In this document: positions 27,169 to 37,514 of the stretch, one piece after another
Layout of the letters: every line of letters begins with the position of its first letter
How positions within the stretch are numbered: position 1 is the first letter of the stretch
From: Glycine soja
Lineage: Eukaryota > Streptophyta > Magnoliopsida > Fabales > Fabaceae
NCBI RefSeq assembly: GCF_004193775.1
Contig: NC_041008.1
Location: forward strand, 12,047,731 to 12,111,730
Direction: 5' to 3'
DNA: 64,000 bases
Translations under genes and position numbers: made by a program
The notes under the pieces: generated by a model
What the model saw: the letters and a program-made list of their open reading frames with translations, nothing else
What the model was told of the DNA's origin: nothing
Database searches by the model: none

Positions 27169-27488
27169 ATGAAAGATATTTTAAAGAGGTGGTCTGAGCA
27201 TGTTGAAAGCATACAATTAGGGGTCATTCACCCACCATCGGTAAATTGTGATTTTTGTGGAGGAGAGCATTTCAATAATAATTGTCATCTCTACTCCATG
27301 GAAAATTCTTGGTGGGAACAAGAGTTATACCCTTACAATCAATATGAAGAAAAAAGAATTTCTAATATGGAGAGTGTGTTGATGCAATTCATGGAAACAT
27401 CTAAAGCTAATCAACACATAATTCAAAATCTGGAGATTCAAGTTGGTAAGCTAGCAAAAGAAGTGGTTGAATTACCCCTTTTAGTCAC
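27169..27488 (+). pseudogene. Athila-like gag C-terminal fragment, split by the 17.4 kb element (continues 44943-45305)
   Basis: The frame from ATG 27169 reads MKDILKRWSEHVESIQ..., then the zinc-knuckle-like CDFCGGEHFNNNCH (last Cys replaced), a Trp/Tyr-rich linker and a coiled-coil-like QNLEIQVGKLAKEV. It ends at the TSD GTCAC. After removal of the inserted element plus one TSD, the frame resumes at 44943 (REENFVEVKLMRKVL) before a stop at 44991. The N-terminal capsid part is absent between the primer site and 27169, so this element was already deleted. Confidence 0.8.
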
Positions 27489-29451
27489 TGTCGCAACCTA
27501 CCCTTCGGCGGGAGGGCGACGCGTGACTCGCGGGATGCGTGTTCCTCGAAAGGAATACGCGCGGAGTCGCCACCAACGTTTATTTGAGGAAAACGTCGGA
27601 AAAACCGGAAAAGACGCGATCTACGAACTTTTTAGTGAAAGGTTCGGGAGTTGTATTTACGCACGGGGAAGGTATTAGCACCCCACACGCCCGTCCCAAG
27701 GGACGGCAGCCTTTAATCGAATGTGCAAACATGACTTTGATTTTTATGTTCCCTTTTATGTCCTTATATCCTTTATACCCTTTTTATATTTTTTCTTTTT
27801 TGTGGTTGACAAGGGTGTTTCCCTTTGCTCCTACGTATTCCTCAATTGCGATGAGGAAATCAGACCTACGTAGTTCTTTCGGAACAAAGTGTTTGGTTAA
27901 GTTGTTTTTGTCTTTTTTGCAAAATATGTTTTTTATTGAACAAAAGGTCATTTAAGGTGTTGAACCATTAAACGGTCTTTTGATTTTGAAAGGAGAGAAA
28001 CGTTAAGGCGTTGGACCATTAACGACCTCTTGTTTTTGAAAGGAGAGAAACGTTAAGGCATTGGACCATTAACGATCTCTTGGGGTGGTCGACAAAAGCG
28101 GGGCTTTTGCTCCTACGTATCCTCAATGAGGAACTCAGACCTACGTAGTTCTTTCTTATCAAGCGATTCTTTTTTACTTAAGTGGTGATCATTTTAAGGC
28201 GTTGGACCTTAAAAATGATCCATTTTACTTAGTGAGAAAATGAAATGACAAAATTCAAAAGCCTATTTTTATGGACGAGCTTGACTAGGCGAATTGATTT
28301 TAGCCTTTAGTTTCACTTTAGTTATTAATCAATTCGATTAAGAATGAGAAATCCCAAAGAGAAAACGTCCGATTGATTTTCCGCTTTATTTTACTAAAAG
28401 ATGTTTTTTGATTATTATATTATTTTTTACCTCTTTTTTGATTTCCAACGTGGTTACGGCACGACCGAACGGTCGGAATTCATTTTAACCGAAGTTAACG
28501 GATAATACAATTCAAACGTTCGGTGGAAATTTATTTTTATTTTAAGTTAAGCGAGAAATGTCTTAAGTAAAATGGCTTAAGCACGTCAACAGGGGGGTAT
28601 AAAAAGTAAACAAAACGAGAATAAAAATGCACGAAACACAATGTGGACCACCATGGGTACATAGAATGAATCGAAAAGCTTGGTTCGAGGTACTTACCCG
28701 TTGAAGATCGAAGAACGATGAAGAACGAATGAAGAACGTCGAAGAACGGTTGAAACCTTTGCGAAATTCTTCACGGAAAACGTTACGGAAACGTTTCGGA
28801 AGCGCCTCGGCTTAGATTTTCTTCACGGAAACAATTTTTCCAAGCAAATTCGAAAGAGAGAGAAGTGCCAAAGGGGCTGAACCCCTTCCTTCTTGCCTTC
28901 CTCCCCTATTTATAGCAAAATAGGGGAGGTGGTTGCCGCCCAGCTCGCCCAGGCGAGCTCAGCTCGCCCAGGCGAGCTCAGCTCGCCCAGGCGAGCAGGG
29001 TTGCTTCCTCCAGAAGCAACCGCCTTCTGGAGGAATATTCCGGAGGGCCCAAGTGGGCCTGGGTGCTATTTGCACCCCCATTTTTACTAAGTACACCCCC
29101 CTCTGCTGTTTTTTGGTGATTCTTTTTTCGTAAAGTTACGGAAACTTACGAATTTCGTAACGATACTTGTTTTCTTTCCGTAATGTTACGGAACCTTGCG
29201 GATTACGTAATCATCCCCTTTTTGACTTACGGAATGTTACGGAACCTCACTTAATTATGCAACGATGCTTCCATTTGATTTCCGGTGTGTCACGGAAACT
29301 TACGGATTGTGCATCAATATTTTTTTTGGTTTTTCGGCATGTCCTGGAATTTCAAAAATTGCCTAATGATGGGTGCCAAGCACCTCACGAGGACCAAAGA
29401 ATGGTCGCACGTCATCGAGCAAAGGTCCCCGGACGAAATTAGGGTATGACA
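27489..29451 (-). repeat. 3' LTR (left copy) of the 17.4 kb element
   Basis: 1963 bp, plus-strand ends TGTCGCAACC and GGGTATGACA. By eye it differs from the other LTR (1943 bp) by three substitutions, one T in a homopolymer and one 19-bp palindromic unit (three copies at 28941-28997, against two). It contains a TATA box TATAAATAG on the minus strand (28906-28914) and two copies of the CTACGTA nested inverted repeat (27831-27873, 28113-28148). Confidence 0.93.
28906..28914 (-). promoter_or_regulatory. LTR TATA box with upstream CTCGCC palindromes
   Basis: The minus strand reads TATAAATAG, with three tandem AGCTCGCCCAGGCGAGCTC units (28941-28997) about 30 bp upstream in transcription direction. 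The same arrangement is at 44412-44420 (two units) and at 59952-59960 in the solo LTR (one unit). Direction agrees with the primer site. Confidence 0.75.
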
Positions 29452-29900
29452 GTTGCCCCTCTTTACTTGTCTTTTATTGGAGATAAAAGGAAAGTAAAGA
29501 TAAGACACTAATTTCGTTCCTCTCGACTTGGCGAGAGTCGCGGGTGACCATAAAATCTCCACATGCAAATGACTTGTTGTTCCCAAAATTTCACAAATTG
29601 CCTAATGATGGGTGCCAAGCACCTCACAAGGACCAAAGAATGGTCGCATGTCATCAAGCAAAGGTCCCCAAAAATCAGTGTATGACACTAATTTCGTTCC
29701 TCTCGGTTGACGAGAGTCGCGGGTGACCATGACTTGTCGCTCCTAGAATTCCACAAATTGCCTAATGACGGATGCCAAGCACCTCACAAGGACCAAAGAA
29801 TGGTCGCATGTCATCAAGCAAAGGTCCCCGAAAATCAGTGTATGACACTAATTTCGCTCCTCTCGGTTGACGAGAGTCGCGGGCGACCATGAAATTTCCG
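29340..29900. repeat. About 160-bp repeats derived from the LTR edge
   Basis: The block TTGCCTAATGATGGGTGCCAAGCACC...CAAAGGTCCCC...TATGACA, which is the outer edge of the LTR, is repeated just inside the element at about 29595-29690 and 29755-29850. The copies are separated by ACTAATTTCGTTCCTCTCG...GAGAGTCGCGGG. Each copy keeps a TATGACA end like the true LTR terminus. Confidence 0.8.
29452..29466 (-). other. Polypurine tract of the 17.4 kb element
   Basis: The minus strand reads GTAAAGAGGGGCAAC immediately before the LTR terminus TGTCATACC, the expected place for the plus-strand primer. Confidence 0.7.
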
Positions 29901-30019
29901 TATGTAAATGACTTGTTGTTCCCGGAGGAACAAAAGGTGCAGAAGACTATGTCAGCCTCTGCATGCTATCAAGCGTTCTGTCTTATAGATAGCAAAAGAA
30001 TGTTTATACGGATAACCAC

Positions 30020-31215
30020 TCGGGTATTTCCGCGTATCATCGGGCCCGCCGCCTCTGGATGATACAAGGGTGCAGAATGACCAAACTTGGTCTCTGCTTG
30101 TCATCGGGCCCGCCGCCTCTGGATGACAAATGGGTGCGAATAACCGTAAGGTATCTCGGCGTATCATCGGGCCCGCCGCCTCTGGATGATACAAGGGTGC
30201 AGAATGACCAAACTTGGTCTCTGCTTGTCATCGGGCCCGCCGCCTCTGGATGACAAAAGGGTGCGAATAACCGTAAGGTATCTCCGCGTATCATCGGGCC
30301 CGCCGCCTCTGGATGATACAAGGGTGCAGAATGACCAAACTTGGTCTCTGCTTGTCATCGGGCCCGCCGCCTCTGGATGACAAAAGGGTGCGGATAACCG
30401 TAAGGTATCTCCGCATATCATCGGGCCCGCCGCCTCTGGATGATACAAGGGTGCAGAATGACCAAACTTGGTCTCTGCTTGTCATCGGGCCCGCCGCCTC
30501 TGGATGACAAAAGGGTGCGAATAACCGTAAGGTATCTCCGCGTATCATCGGGCCCGCCGCCTCTGGATGATACAAGGGTGCAGAATAACCAAACTTGGTC
30601 TCTGCTTGTCATCGGGCCCGCCGCCTCTGGATGACAAAAGGGTGCGAATAACTGTAAGGTATCTCCGCGTATCATCGGGCCCGCCGCCTCTAGATGATAC
30701 AAGGGTGCAGAATGACCAAACTTGGTCTCTGCTTGTCATCGGGCCCGCCGCCTCTGGATGACAAAAGGGTGCGGATAACCGTAAGGTATCTCCGCGTACC
30801 ATCGGGCCCGCCGCCTCTGGATGATACAAGGGTGCAGAATGACCAAACTTGGTCTCTGCTTGTCATCGGGCCCGCCGCCTCTGGATGACAAAAGGGTGCG
30901 GATAACCGTAAGGTATCTCCGCGTATCATCGGGCCCGCCGCCTCTGGATGATACAAGGGTGCAGAATGACCAAACTTGGTCTCTGCTTGTCATCGGGCCC
31001 GCCGCCTCTGGATGACAAAAGGGTGCGGATAACCGTAAGGTATCTCCGCGTATCATCGGGCCCGCCGCCTCTGGATGATAAAAGGGTGAAGAATGACCAA
31101 ACTTGGTCTCTGCTTGTCATCGGGCCCGCCGCCTCTGGATGACAAAAGGGTGCGGATAACCGTAAGGTATCTCCGCGTATCATCGGGCCCGCCGCCTCTG
31201 GATGATACAAGGGTG
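30020..31215. repeat. Tandem array of about nine 127-bp units, each with two hairpins
   Basis: The period is 127 bp. Each unit has two copies of the core TCATCGGGCCCGCCGCCTCT, one bounded by TATCATC / GATGATA and one by TGTCATC / GATGACA, separated by AAGGGTGCAGAATGACC and AAGGGTGCGRATAACCGTAAGG. Copies differ by only a few bases, so the array is recently homogenised. Because 127 is not a multiple of 3, the many overlapping open frames here are not evidence of coding. Confidence 0.95.
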
Positions 31216-31239
31216 CACGTCACATGACCTCAGGGTCAG

Positions 31240-31640
31240 TATGACAAAGATTATGGGGCGGCCGACAAAAGCAAGGCTCTTGCTCCTACGTATCCTCCAA
31301 TGAGGAAATCATACCTACGTAGTTCTGGATAACTTGTGAGACTTGAAAAGTCTCCATCGGAAAATGCTGACATCTCCGGAAAGGGCGCAGATGACCACAT
31401 TGGCCTCTGCCCGTCAATCACACTTGGGGTCACTGAATGACGAGGTGCGGATAACCGTAAGGTGTCTCCGCGGGCTACCAGCTCTTGAGTCATGGCAACA
31501 AAAGGCGGTGTGGTCGACAAAAGCGAGGTTCTTGCTCCTACGTATCCTCCAATGAGGAACTCAGACCTACGTAGTTCTGGATAACTTGTGAGACTTGAAA
31601 AAGTCTCGGTGTTTTCTCCACTAAAATGCAAACATGCTTT
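31240..31640. repeat. Two internal copies of the LTR CTACGTA nested inverted-repeat module
   Basis: GACAAAAGC(A/G)AGG then TTGCTCCTACGTATCCTCC...CCTACGTAGTTCTGG occurs at about 31265-31330 and 31515-31585, matching the module in the LTRs. Between them is a diverged piece resembling the 127-bp units (GGATAACCGTAAGGTGTCTCCG). Confidence 0.75.
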
Positions 31641-32160
31641 AGCAAAGAGACAAATATTCCAACTGATTTAGAGCAGCATATGCTTTTTCGAGTGAAAAAC
31701 AATGCGTCTACCGGGGAAGGAGAGTCTGCTGATGAAATCTCCCATAACCATAAATGAGATTTTGGATGTTAGCATTTCGTTTCTAAATGACCATTTAGAG
31801 GAAACACTGGGTTCGACAAAAATAGAAGAAATCCACTCAAAGTGTATCAATCTCGCACAGGTAAGTGTTTCATCGTAATTCCGAACCATAGATATGTCAT
31901 GACTTGACTTTGCAAATTATTTCCTATCAAATCAAAAATTACATGCGTGATCATGGATCAATAGGGCTTCCCTCGGGAATGGGTTCTTTTGGTGGTTTCT
32001 TCTTTCAGCTTTTGTGTGTTTTTGGCTTTTGATTTTCCTGGCTTTTTCTTTTTTCTGTTTTTTTTGTTTAGTGCGGGGCGAGAAAAAAAAGGGTCGCTAG
32101 CGCACGGGATTTTGGTTGGTAATTAAAGGGAGAAGACCATTTTAGGTCGTGGTTCCCTTT
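31641..32160. other. Internal region of the 17.4 kb element, no ORF recognised
   Basis: Single-copy-looking sequence with an open minus frame of 73 codons (31889-31668) that I do not recognise. A CACAGGTAAGTG splice-donor-like word lies on the plus strand at 31856. Confidence 0.35.
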
Positions 32161-33012
32161 CCTTCTTTTTCGTTCATTTGGTGACAATTTTGTATTGTTC
32201 AGATATTGTCCGGTCCAAGGACCTCTCTGCACATTTCTTCTGTTTTCTTTCGATCCTTGATCAGGAGCTTTCTTTCCTTCTTTTCTTTTTTTTTTTCTTT
32301 CTCCCATTCTTTGATTGGGAATGTTCTTTCTTTTCTTTTTGCTTTCTCCCACTCTTTGATTGGGAATTTCCTTTCTTTTCTGTTTTTGCTTTCTCTTTGA
32401 TTGGAAATTTTCCTTCTTTTCTTTTTTGCTTCCGAGGGTAAGGATTGACATTCTCACCCTAGGTCAAGGTTTATGGTGAGTCAGGATTTTGGCTCAAGGT
32501 TTGTAGAATGGCTAGACATGATACATGTCGGGGTTTGGTTTGGCTCAAGGATAAAAGGGATGCCCCACATTATTTCCATGACACAAATGCAAAAATGATG
32601 ATTTGGAAACTTTATGAAAAACTAGTTATGCATGCACCTATGCGGACACTCAAGTGTCAAATTTTTATGGTCATGTGATGCTAGGGCTCAGGATTCATTT
32701 CCTCTATTTTAAATCAACCCAATGTTTCCAAAATATGTTCTTTTATCAATTTGTGCATTCATCCGAGTCCATTTCGGGCGTCCGGGGAAAACTTCACAGC
32801 ATTCACCCTTCAGGTGTATACCCATTTTTTCAAAAACTAGTTATGATCAGCGAATTTTTTTTCAAAGAAAAGTTGGAAATCATCTCTTTTCAAAAGCATG
32901 TCGGTTTTTAGCTAGACAACTTATTTTTCTTTTTCCATCTTTTTTTTTCTTTTTTTTCATTTGTTCATTTTTTTTCTCGTTTGTTTTTTTTCCTTCTTTT
33001 TTTTTTTATGAG
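32160..33012. repeat. Pyrimidine-rich region with about 60-bp imperfect repeats
   Basis: About 32255-32425 holds three imperfect copies of CTTTCTCCCAYTCTTTGATTGGGAAT plus TTTTCTTTTC runs, and a second T-rich, C-containing tract is at 32925-33010. On the element strand these are long purine runs that could resemble internal polypurine tracts. Confidence 0.6.
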
Positions 33013-33029
33013 GTATTTTGCTACCTAAA

Positions 33030-33345
33030 CATGTGTATATTTTTGTGAGGTATTTTTGCTATATACATGCATATCCAAGGTATCTTGCTACCTAAACATA
33101 CATATATATATTTTGTGAGGTATCTTTTTGCTACATACATGCATATCTAAGGTATCTTGCTACCTAAACATACATATATATATTTTGTGAAGTGTGTTTT
33201 TGTTTACATACACGCACATCTAAGGTATCTCTCTACCTAAACATACATATATATATATTTTGTGAAGTATTTTTTTGTTTACATACATGCATATCTAAGG
33301 TATCTTTCTACCTAAACATACATATATATATTTTGTAAGGTATGA
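33030..33345. repeat. Tandem repeat, about 73-77 bp unit, four copies
   Basis: The unit AAGGTATCTTGCTACCTAAA...CATATATATATTTTGTGAGGTAT...ACATACATGCATATCT is repeated from 33030 to 33345 with small changes. Each unit includes the inverted repeat AGGTA...TACCT. Confidence 0.85.
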
Positions 33346-33447
33346 CTACCTTTCGAGCTTGTGCTCGTTTTATTTAAATCCCCAAGATCATGAGCAACTA
33401 GGTGCGTCCTACTATGAAAAGTGATCAAATAACAAGCATAGATTCAA

Positions 33448-33500
33448 AAGGTACTAGGTTGCCTCCTAGTAGCGCTTCTTTAACGTCTTTAGCTGGACGC
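33448..33500 (-). other. Conserved post-integrase retrotransposon motif, copy 2
   Basis: The minus strand reads GACGTTAAAGAAGCGCTACT then AGGAGGCAACC, as at 17700-17760 and 45318-45366. Here no integrase precedes it, so it survived the loss of pol. Confidence 0.6.
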
Positions 33501-34400
33501 CTTATGACTTGTCGGTCACTGACCTAGTACTTTTCTTACATTTGGCTTTGGACTTGGTCGCCTATTGGTCGGCCATGTTGTGTAGGCAATACTCAAACCT
33601 TTTTGTGGATGAGCTGAGGTGAACTCTAGAGGTGGTGGCGGTGTGTCTATTGCCCGCTACCGGCCATCCCAATGCTGCTGTGGTGTTTCGCCCTGCGCCT
33701 GCCTAGGGACGCAGTACTTCTTGATGAAAGCTCGATCAGTAGGGGGCCTGATGCCCTTGCTGGAGGTTACAGGTACTCTGTAGAACTGACAGAGACCCGT
33801 AATTAGAGCTTGACAATTCAAGGACCCTGTTGGACTTCTTCGGGTCCACTAGGTGTCTTGCAGTCTCGATCCCTGCAAACAATAGATGAAATCAGAAATC
33901 AGTTGAGCGATGTGCATACTTACCTATGATGACGTGACCTTGCCGGGGGGGTACGGGCACCCTGTAGGACTGATAGAGGCCCGTAACCAGAGCTGGAAAC
34001 CCCAGGGCCCTGTTGGACTTTTCCGGGTCCACTGGGTGTCTTGTGGGTGCGATCCCTGCAAACAATAGATGGTATCAGAAATCAGTTGAACTATATGCAT
34101 ACTTACCCATGTCGAGACGACACAGACCAACTAATACTTTTGCAGGGGGAGATTGGCGTTGCGGTCGCTGGGCAGAATGTTGCTAAGTAGCAATGTCATC
34201 TATATCTGTGTAAGAGTGGTCATGTTGGTGCGCATGATCCGCACTCGTCTCTTTGCAGCGGCACGGGTGAAATCTTGCCTCAGTATGCATAGTAGCAGTG
34301 TGATAGCTTCCCTCTCTAGTTGTGCTCGCACAGTTGGCCCTCCTCCAATATCAGGGGGTGGCCCAGGAACCGTTAAAAGGAAACTACTGGTCCCTTAACC
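33500..34400 (-). pseudogene. Putative plant transposon domain ORF with introns and a duplicated exon
   Basis: The minus strand encodes FLLTVPGPPPDIGGGPTVRA...RVRIMRTNMTTLTQ...LLLSNILPSDRN, then a donor GTAAGTATGC, an acceptor TTGTTTGCAG, and an exon coding GIAPTRHPVDPEKSNRALGF...PVPPGK. A second donor, intron and acceptor lead to a near-copy of that exon, then IRPPTDRAFIKKYCVPRQAQ and a Pro-rich tail. This is the accessory ORF of the transposon-domain type that also occurs at 13690-14052. The exon-plus-intron unit is duplicated (about 33765-33930 and 33940-34115). A few stops make it a pseudogene. Confidence 0.7.
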
Positions 34401-34439
34401 GGGAGTGCAAGTCTTGGTTAAGCATTTAAGGATAGAGGA

Positions 34440-35455
34440 CCTTAAATTCTTTTAAGGTGTGGATGTCGAGCACACTGAAAATGAGGACACGTAGCCCTCT
34501 AAAGGTGAGGGCGTGCATCCCTCTGATGGTGAGGACGTGTAGTCCTCTCAAGGTGAGGACGTGTAGTCCTCTCAACGGTGAGGGTAACTAGTACCCAAGG
34601 TGAGGGCGTGTAGCCCTCTCAAGGCGAGGACATGTAGTCCTCTAGAGGTGAGGGCGTGCAGCCCTCTGATGGTGAGGACGTGTAGTCCTCTCAAGGCGAG
34701 GACGTGTAGTCCTCTCAACGGTGAGGGTAACTAGTACCCAAGGTGAGGGCGTGTAGCCCTCTCAAGGCGAGGACATGTGGTCCTCTGAAGGTGAGGGCGT
34801 GCAGCCCTCTGTTGGCGAGGATGTGTAGTCCTCTAAAGGTGAGGGCATGTAGCCCTACGAAGGTGAGGACATGTAGTCCTCTGAAGGTGAGGGTACCTAG
34901 TACCCAAGGCGAGGGCAGGTAGCCCTCTCAAGGCGAGGACGTGTAGTCCTCTAGAGGTGAGGGCGTGCAGCCCTCTGCTGGCGAGGACGTGTAGTCCTCT
35001 CAACGGTGAGGGTAACTAGTACCCAAGATGAGGGCGTGTATCCCTCTCAAGGCGAGGACATGTAGTCCTCTGGAGGTGAGGGCGTGCAGCCCTCTGATGG
35101 TGAGGACGTGTAGTCCTCTCAAGGCGAGGACATGTAGTCCTCTGAAGGTGAGGGTACCTAGTACCCAAGGCGAGGGCGGGTAGCCCTCTCAAGGCGAGGA
35201 CGTGTAGTCCTCTAGAGGTGAGGGCGTGCAGCCCTCTGCTGGCGAGGACGTGTAGTCCTCTCAACGGTGAGGGTAACTAGTACCCAAGATGAGGGCGTGT
35301 ATCCCTCTCAAGGCGAGGACATGTAGTCCTCTGGAGGTGAGGGCGTGCAGCCCTCTGATGGTGAGGACGTGTAGTCCTCTCAAGGCGAGGACATGTAGTC
35401 CTCTGAAGGTGAGGGCGTGCAGCCCTCTGTTGGCGAGGACGTGTAGTCCTCTAAA
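34440..35455. repeat. Tandem array of about 24-bp hairpin units with co-varying arms
   Basis: About forty short units follow one another, each a small inverted repeat with a 3-5 nt loop. Three stem types alternate: GAGGAC/GTCCTC, GAGGGC/GCCCTC and GGGTA(C)/(G)TACCC, linked by TCAAGGTGAG-like joins. A higher-order repeat of about 240 bp is visible (34985-35165 and 35225-35400 are near copies). Non-coding. Confidence 0.93.
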
Positions 35456-36293
35456 AGGTACAAGTACCCAAGGGTCCACCCTTATGAGAAAGCAAGAGAT
35501 CGACTCATCGAGAGGGCCGGTCATCCCAAATCCACAAGATTTGGACATTAGATGTAGGAAATCTATGCAGTTAATATGATTCTTAGGGATACAGATGCAT
35601 GCAACCTTTGTCGTGAAATTTGGTAAATGCGGACTTCATATGAAACAATGCAATGTAATGGAAAGTTGTACAATGTTCATGACATTCTTTCCCTATTTTG
35701 TGATTTTGATTTTGATTTAATTTTTTTGGAAAACACAGATTGACTGTCCTTTTGAAAGAGGTGATAATTCATGCAACCTCATCCTATCTTTTTTGCAAAT
35801 CTCTCCGGGAACTCCCTCAGAGTGTGTGTTCTGTTTGATTTAGTCACTTGACCATTTTGGAGTGACGGCAATGGAGTCGTTTGATGTTTGATCAATCCAT
35901 TGAAATCCTAGGGTTTGTCCCCCCTTTTCTTTTAAAAACATCGATAGGTGAGAACTTTTGATCTGCCCCTATGTTAACTTGAGGCTCATGCACGTTGCCC
36001 CTCATTGCCCCAGTGTAAGGCTTTGAGGTACCAATCGTTGCCTTTCGTCATGACCTTGTAGGAGGGAACCTATTGGGTGAGAACTTCTAATCTGCCCCTA
36101 GGTTCGCTTGAGGTTTTTGCATGGTGCCTTTCGTTGCCCCAGTGTAGGGCTTAGAGGTACCAAGTGTTGTCTTGTTTTCACGACCTCGTAGTGAGGAAGA
36201 ATGAAAGAAGCAGTTGATTCTTGCAAAAAGAATTTTCCAAGGACGAGAAATAGTTGAAGGATTTTTTTCAGTTGATGGATTAAGTCAAATGAC
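35456..36293. repeat. Internal region with a tandem duplication
   Basis: The segment GGTGAGAACTT...GATCTGCCCCTA...TTGCCCCAGTGTA(A/G)GGCTT...GAGGTACCAA is present twice (about 35945-36065 and 36070-36190). The rest of the region has no recognisable gene. Confidence 0.7.
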
Positions 36294-36298
36294 TCCTA

Positions 36299-37036
36299 TG
36301 TAGAAGCAAGATGTTTTGATGTCTTGATGATGCTAAAGGATCAAATGCTTCTAAGTTTTATTCAAGACAAGAATCCAAGAAAGTCAAGATATATTATCAA
36401 GTTTGATCTCTTAGAATCTTTAGGAATAAGTTTCCAAATTGAAACAAACAAAAGGTTTGACCAAAGAATTCTATCATTTCAAATTGAGATTTGCTCTCTA
36501 GTAATCGATTACCATTAGTTGAAAATGTTTTAATTCAAATTTTTAAAACCTGTAATCGATTACATAAGTCTTGTAATTGATTACCAGAGGGGATTTTCAG
36601 AAAATAATTTCCAAGAGACATATCTATTCAAATGTTTTATGAACGGCCATTCAAATGTTTTAAAGAGAGTTTTCATTGCCCAAACAGTTTTATCCTCTCG
36701 AAAGATCAAGAGTTTTTCTGAACTGAAATGTCTTATCCTCTCAAAAAGATTCCTTGGTCAACCACTTGCTTATTCAATAAGGAATTTTTGATTGATCTTC
36801 ATTTTACAATCTACCTCTTTTACGAGAGACCTCCTCTTCTCTTCTTCTTATTTCTGAAAAGGGATTAAGAGACCGTGGGTCTCTTGTTGTAGAGGATTCC
36901 TGAACACAAGGGAAGGGTTATCCCTGTGTGCATTGTTAATCCGAAAAGAGAGATTGATAGTTCAATTGGGGAATAGTCTTTGCATCTTAATTCAACCCCC
37001 CTTTTTCTTAAGGTAACTGAGGCCATTTGTCCAACA
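36299..37036 (+). mobile_element. Solo LTR nested in the 17.4 kb element, TSD TCCTA
   Basis: Starts TGTAGAAGCAAGATG, ends GCCATTTGTCCAACA, flanked by TCCTA at 36294-36298 and 37037-37041. It is 738 bp, with no internal region. It carries three GTAATCGATTAC-type palindromes (36498-36592). Its ends resemble the larger solo LTR at 60814-62010 (TGTGGAAGC...TTGATCCAACA), so the two belong to related families. Confidence 0.88.
36498..36592. repeat. GTAATCGATTAC palindrome array 2
   Basis: Two perfect copies (36500, 36551) and one with one change (GTAATTGATTAC, 36576) lie inside the nested solo LTR. Confidence 0.9.
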
Positions 37037-37041
37037 TCCTA

Positions 37042-37514
37042 TTCTTGATAACTCACTTCTCTCTAAAAAGACAAAATGAGGTCACATGAACGTCTATATT
37101 TTTACTTGAAAACACAGTCAATTAAATGCCTTTTTATTTTTTATTTTGAAACTTATTTTTTATTTTGAAACTTATTTGTTTTGAACTTTGCTCGTTGTTT
37201 TACGGCACCCCTACCAACGTGCAAGATGAGTAATCTCTGATTGAATGGTCTTGGAAGTCAACACTCAGGAGCGCAGGTTGCTTGAGCAAACAGACCAATG
37301 GCTTACACCCACATTCCGGTGAAAGTTGAATAAGCAAACATGCGTTTGTGAGAGGATGAGGGACAAAGATATCAACTTTATCCATTTCATTTAACATTGT
37401 AGCTGTGGTTTACAATAATGGCATAAACTTGGAAACCCTGATGAGTCATTAGGGACACCTAACAACAGCTTTCGAAATTGCCCCATGTGTGGCATCTCTT
37501 GTCAATGTCAGGAT
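37042..37514. other. Region where pol would be expected, nothing recognised
   Basis: Between the end of gag and the hairpin array, apart from the solo LTR, there are no protease, RT, RNase H or integrase motifs on either strand. A minus-strand open frame at 37397-37200 has no family I know. Confidence 0.5.

Noticed and set aside
27169..27678. 169-codon ORF running from gag into the LTR, and similarly the 290-codon ORF at 58129-59001
   Set aside because: Chimeric frames: host gag or Copia integrase reading by chance into an inserted LTR. The true coding parts end at the TSDs (27488 and 58811).
27539..27955. 138-codon LTR ORF identical at 43045-43461
   Set aside because: Identity only reflects the near-identity of the two LTRs. 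In the older solo LTR the frame is broken, it runs antisense to LTR transcription, and its composition is not protein-like.
29952..31210. Many overlapping open frames of 64-106 codons on both strands (MYHPEAAGPM..., MIQGCRMTKL...)
   Set aside because: They repeat every 127 bp, exactly the satellite period, and shift frame from unit to unit. They are by-products of a stop-poor tandem repeat.
34440..35579. Arg/Leu/His-rich ORFs over the GAGG/CCTC array
   Set aside because: Low-complexity translations of the hairpin array; no start context, and the frame changes with unit length.
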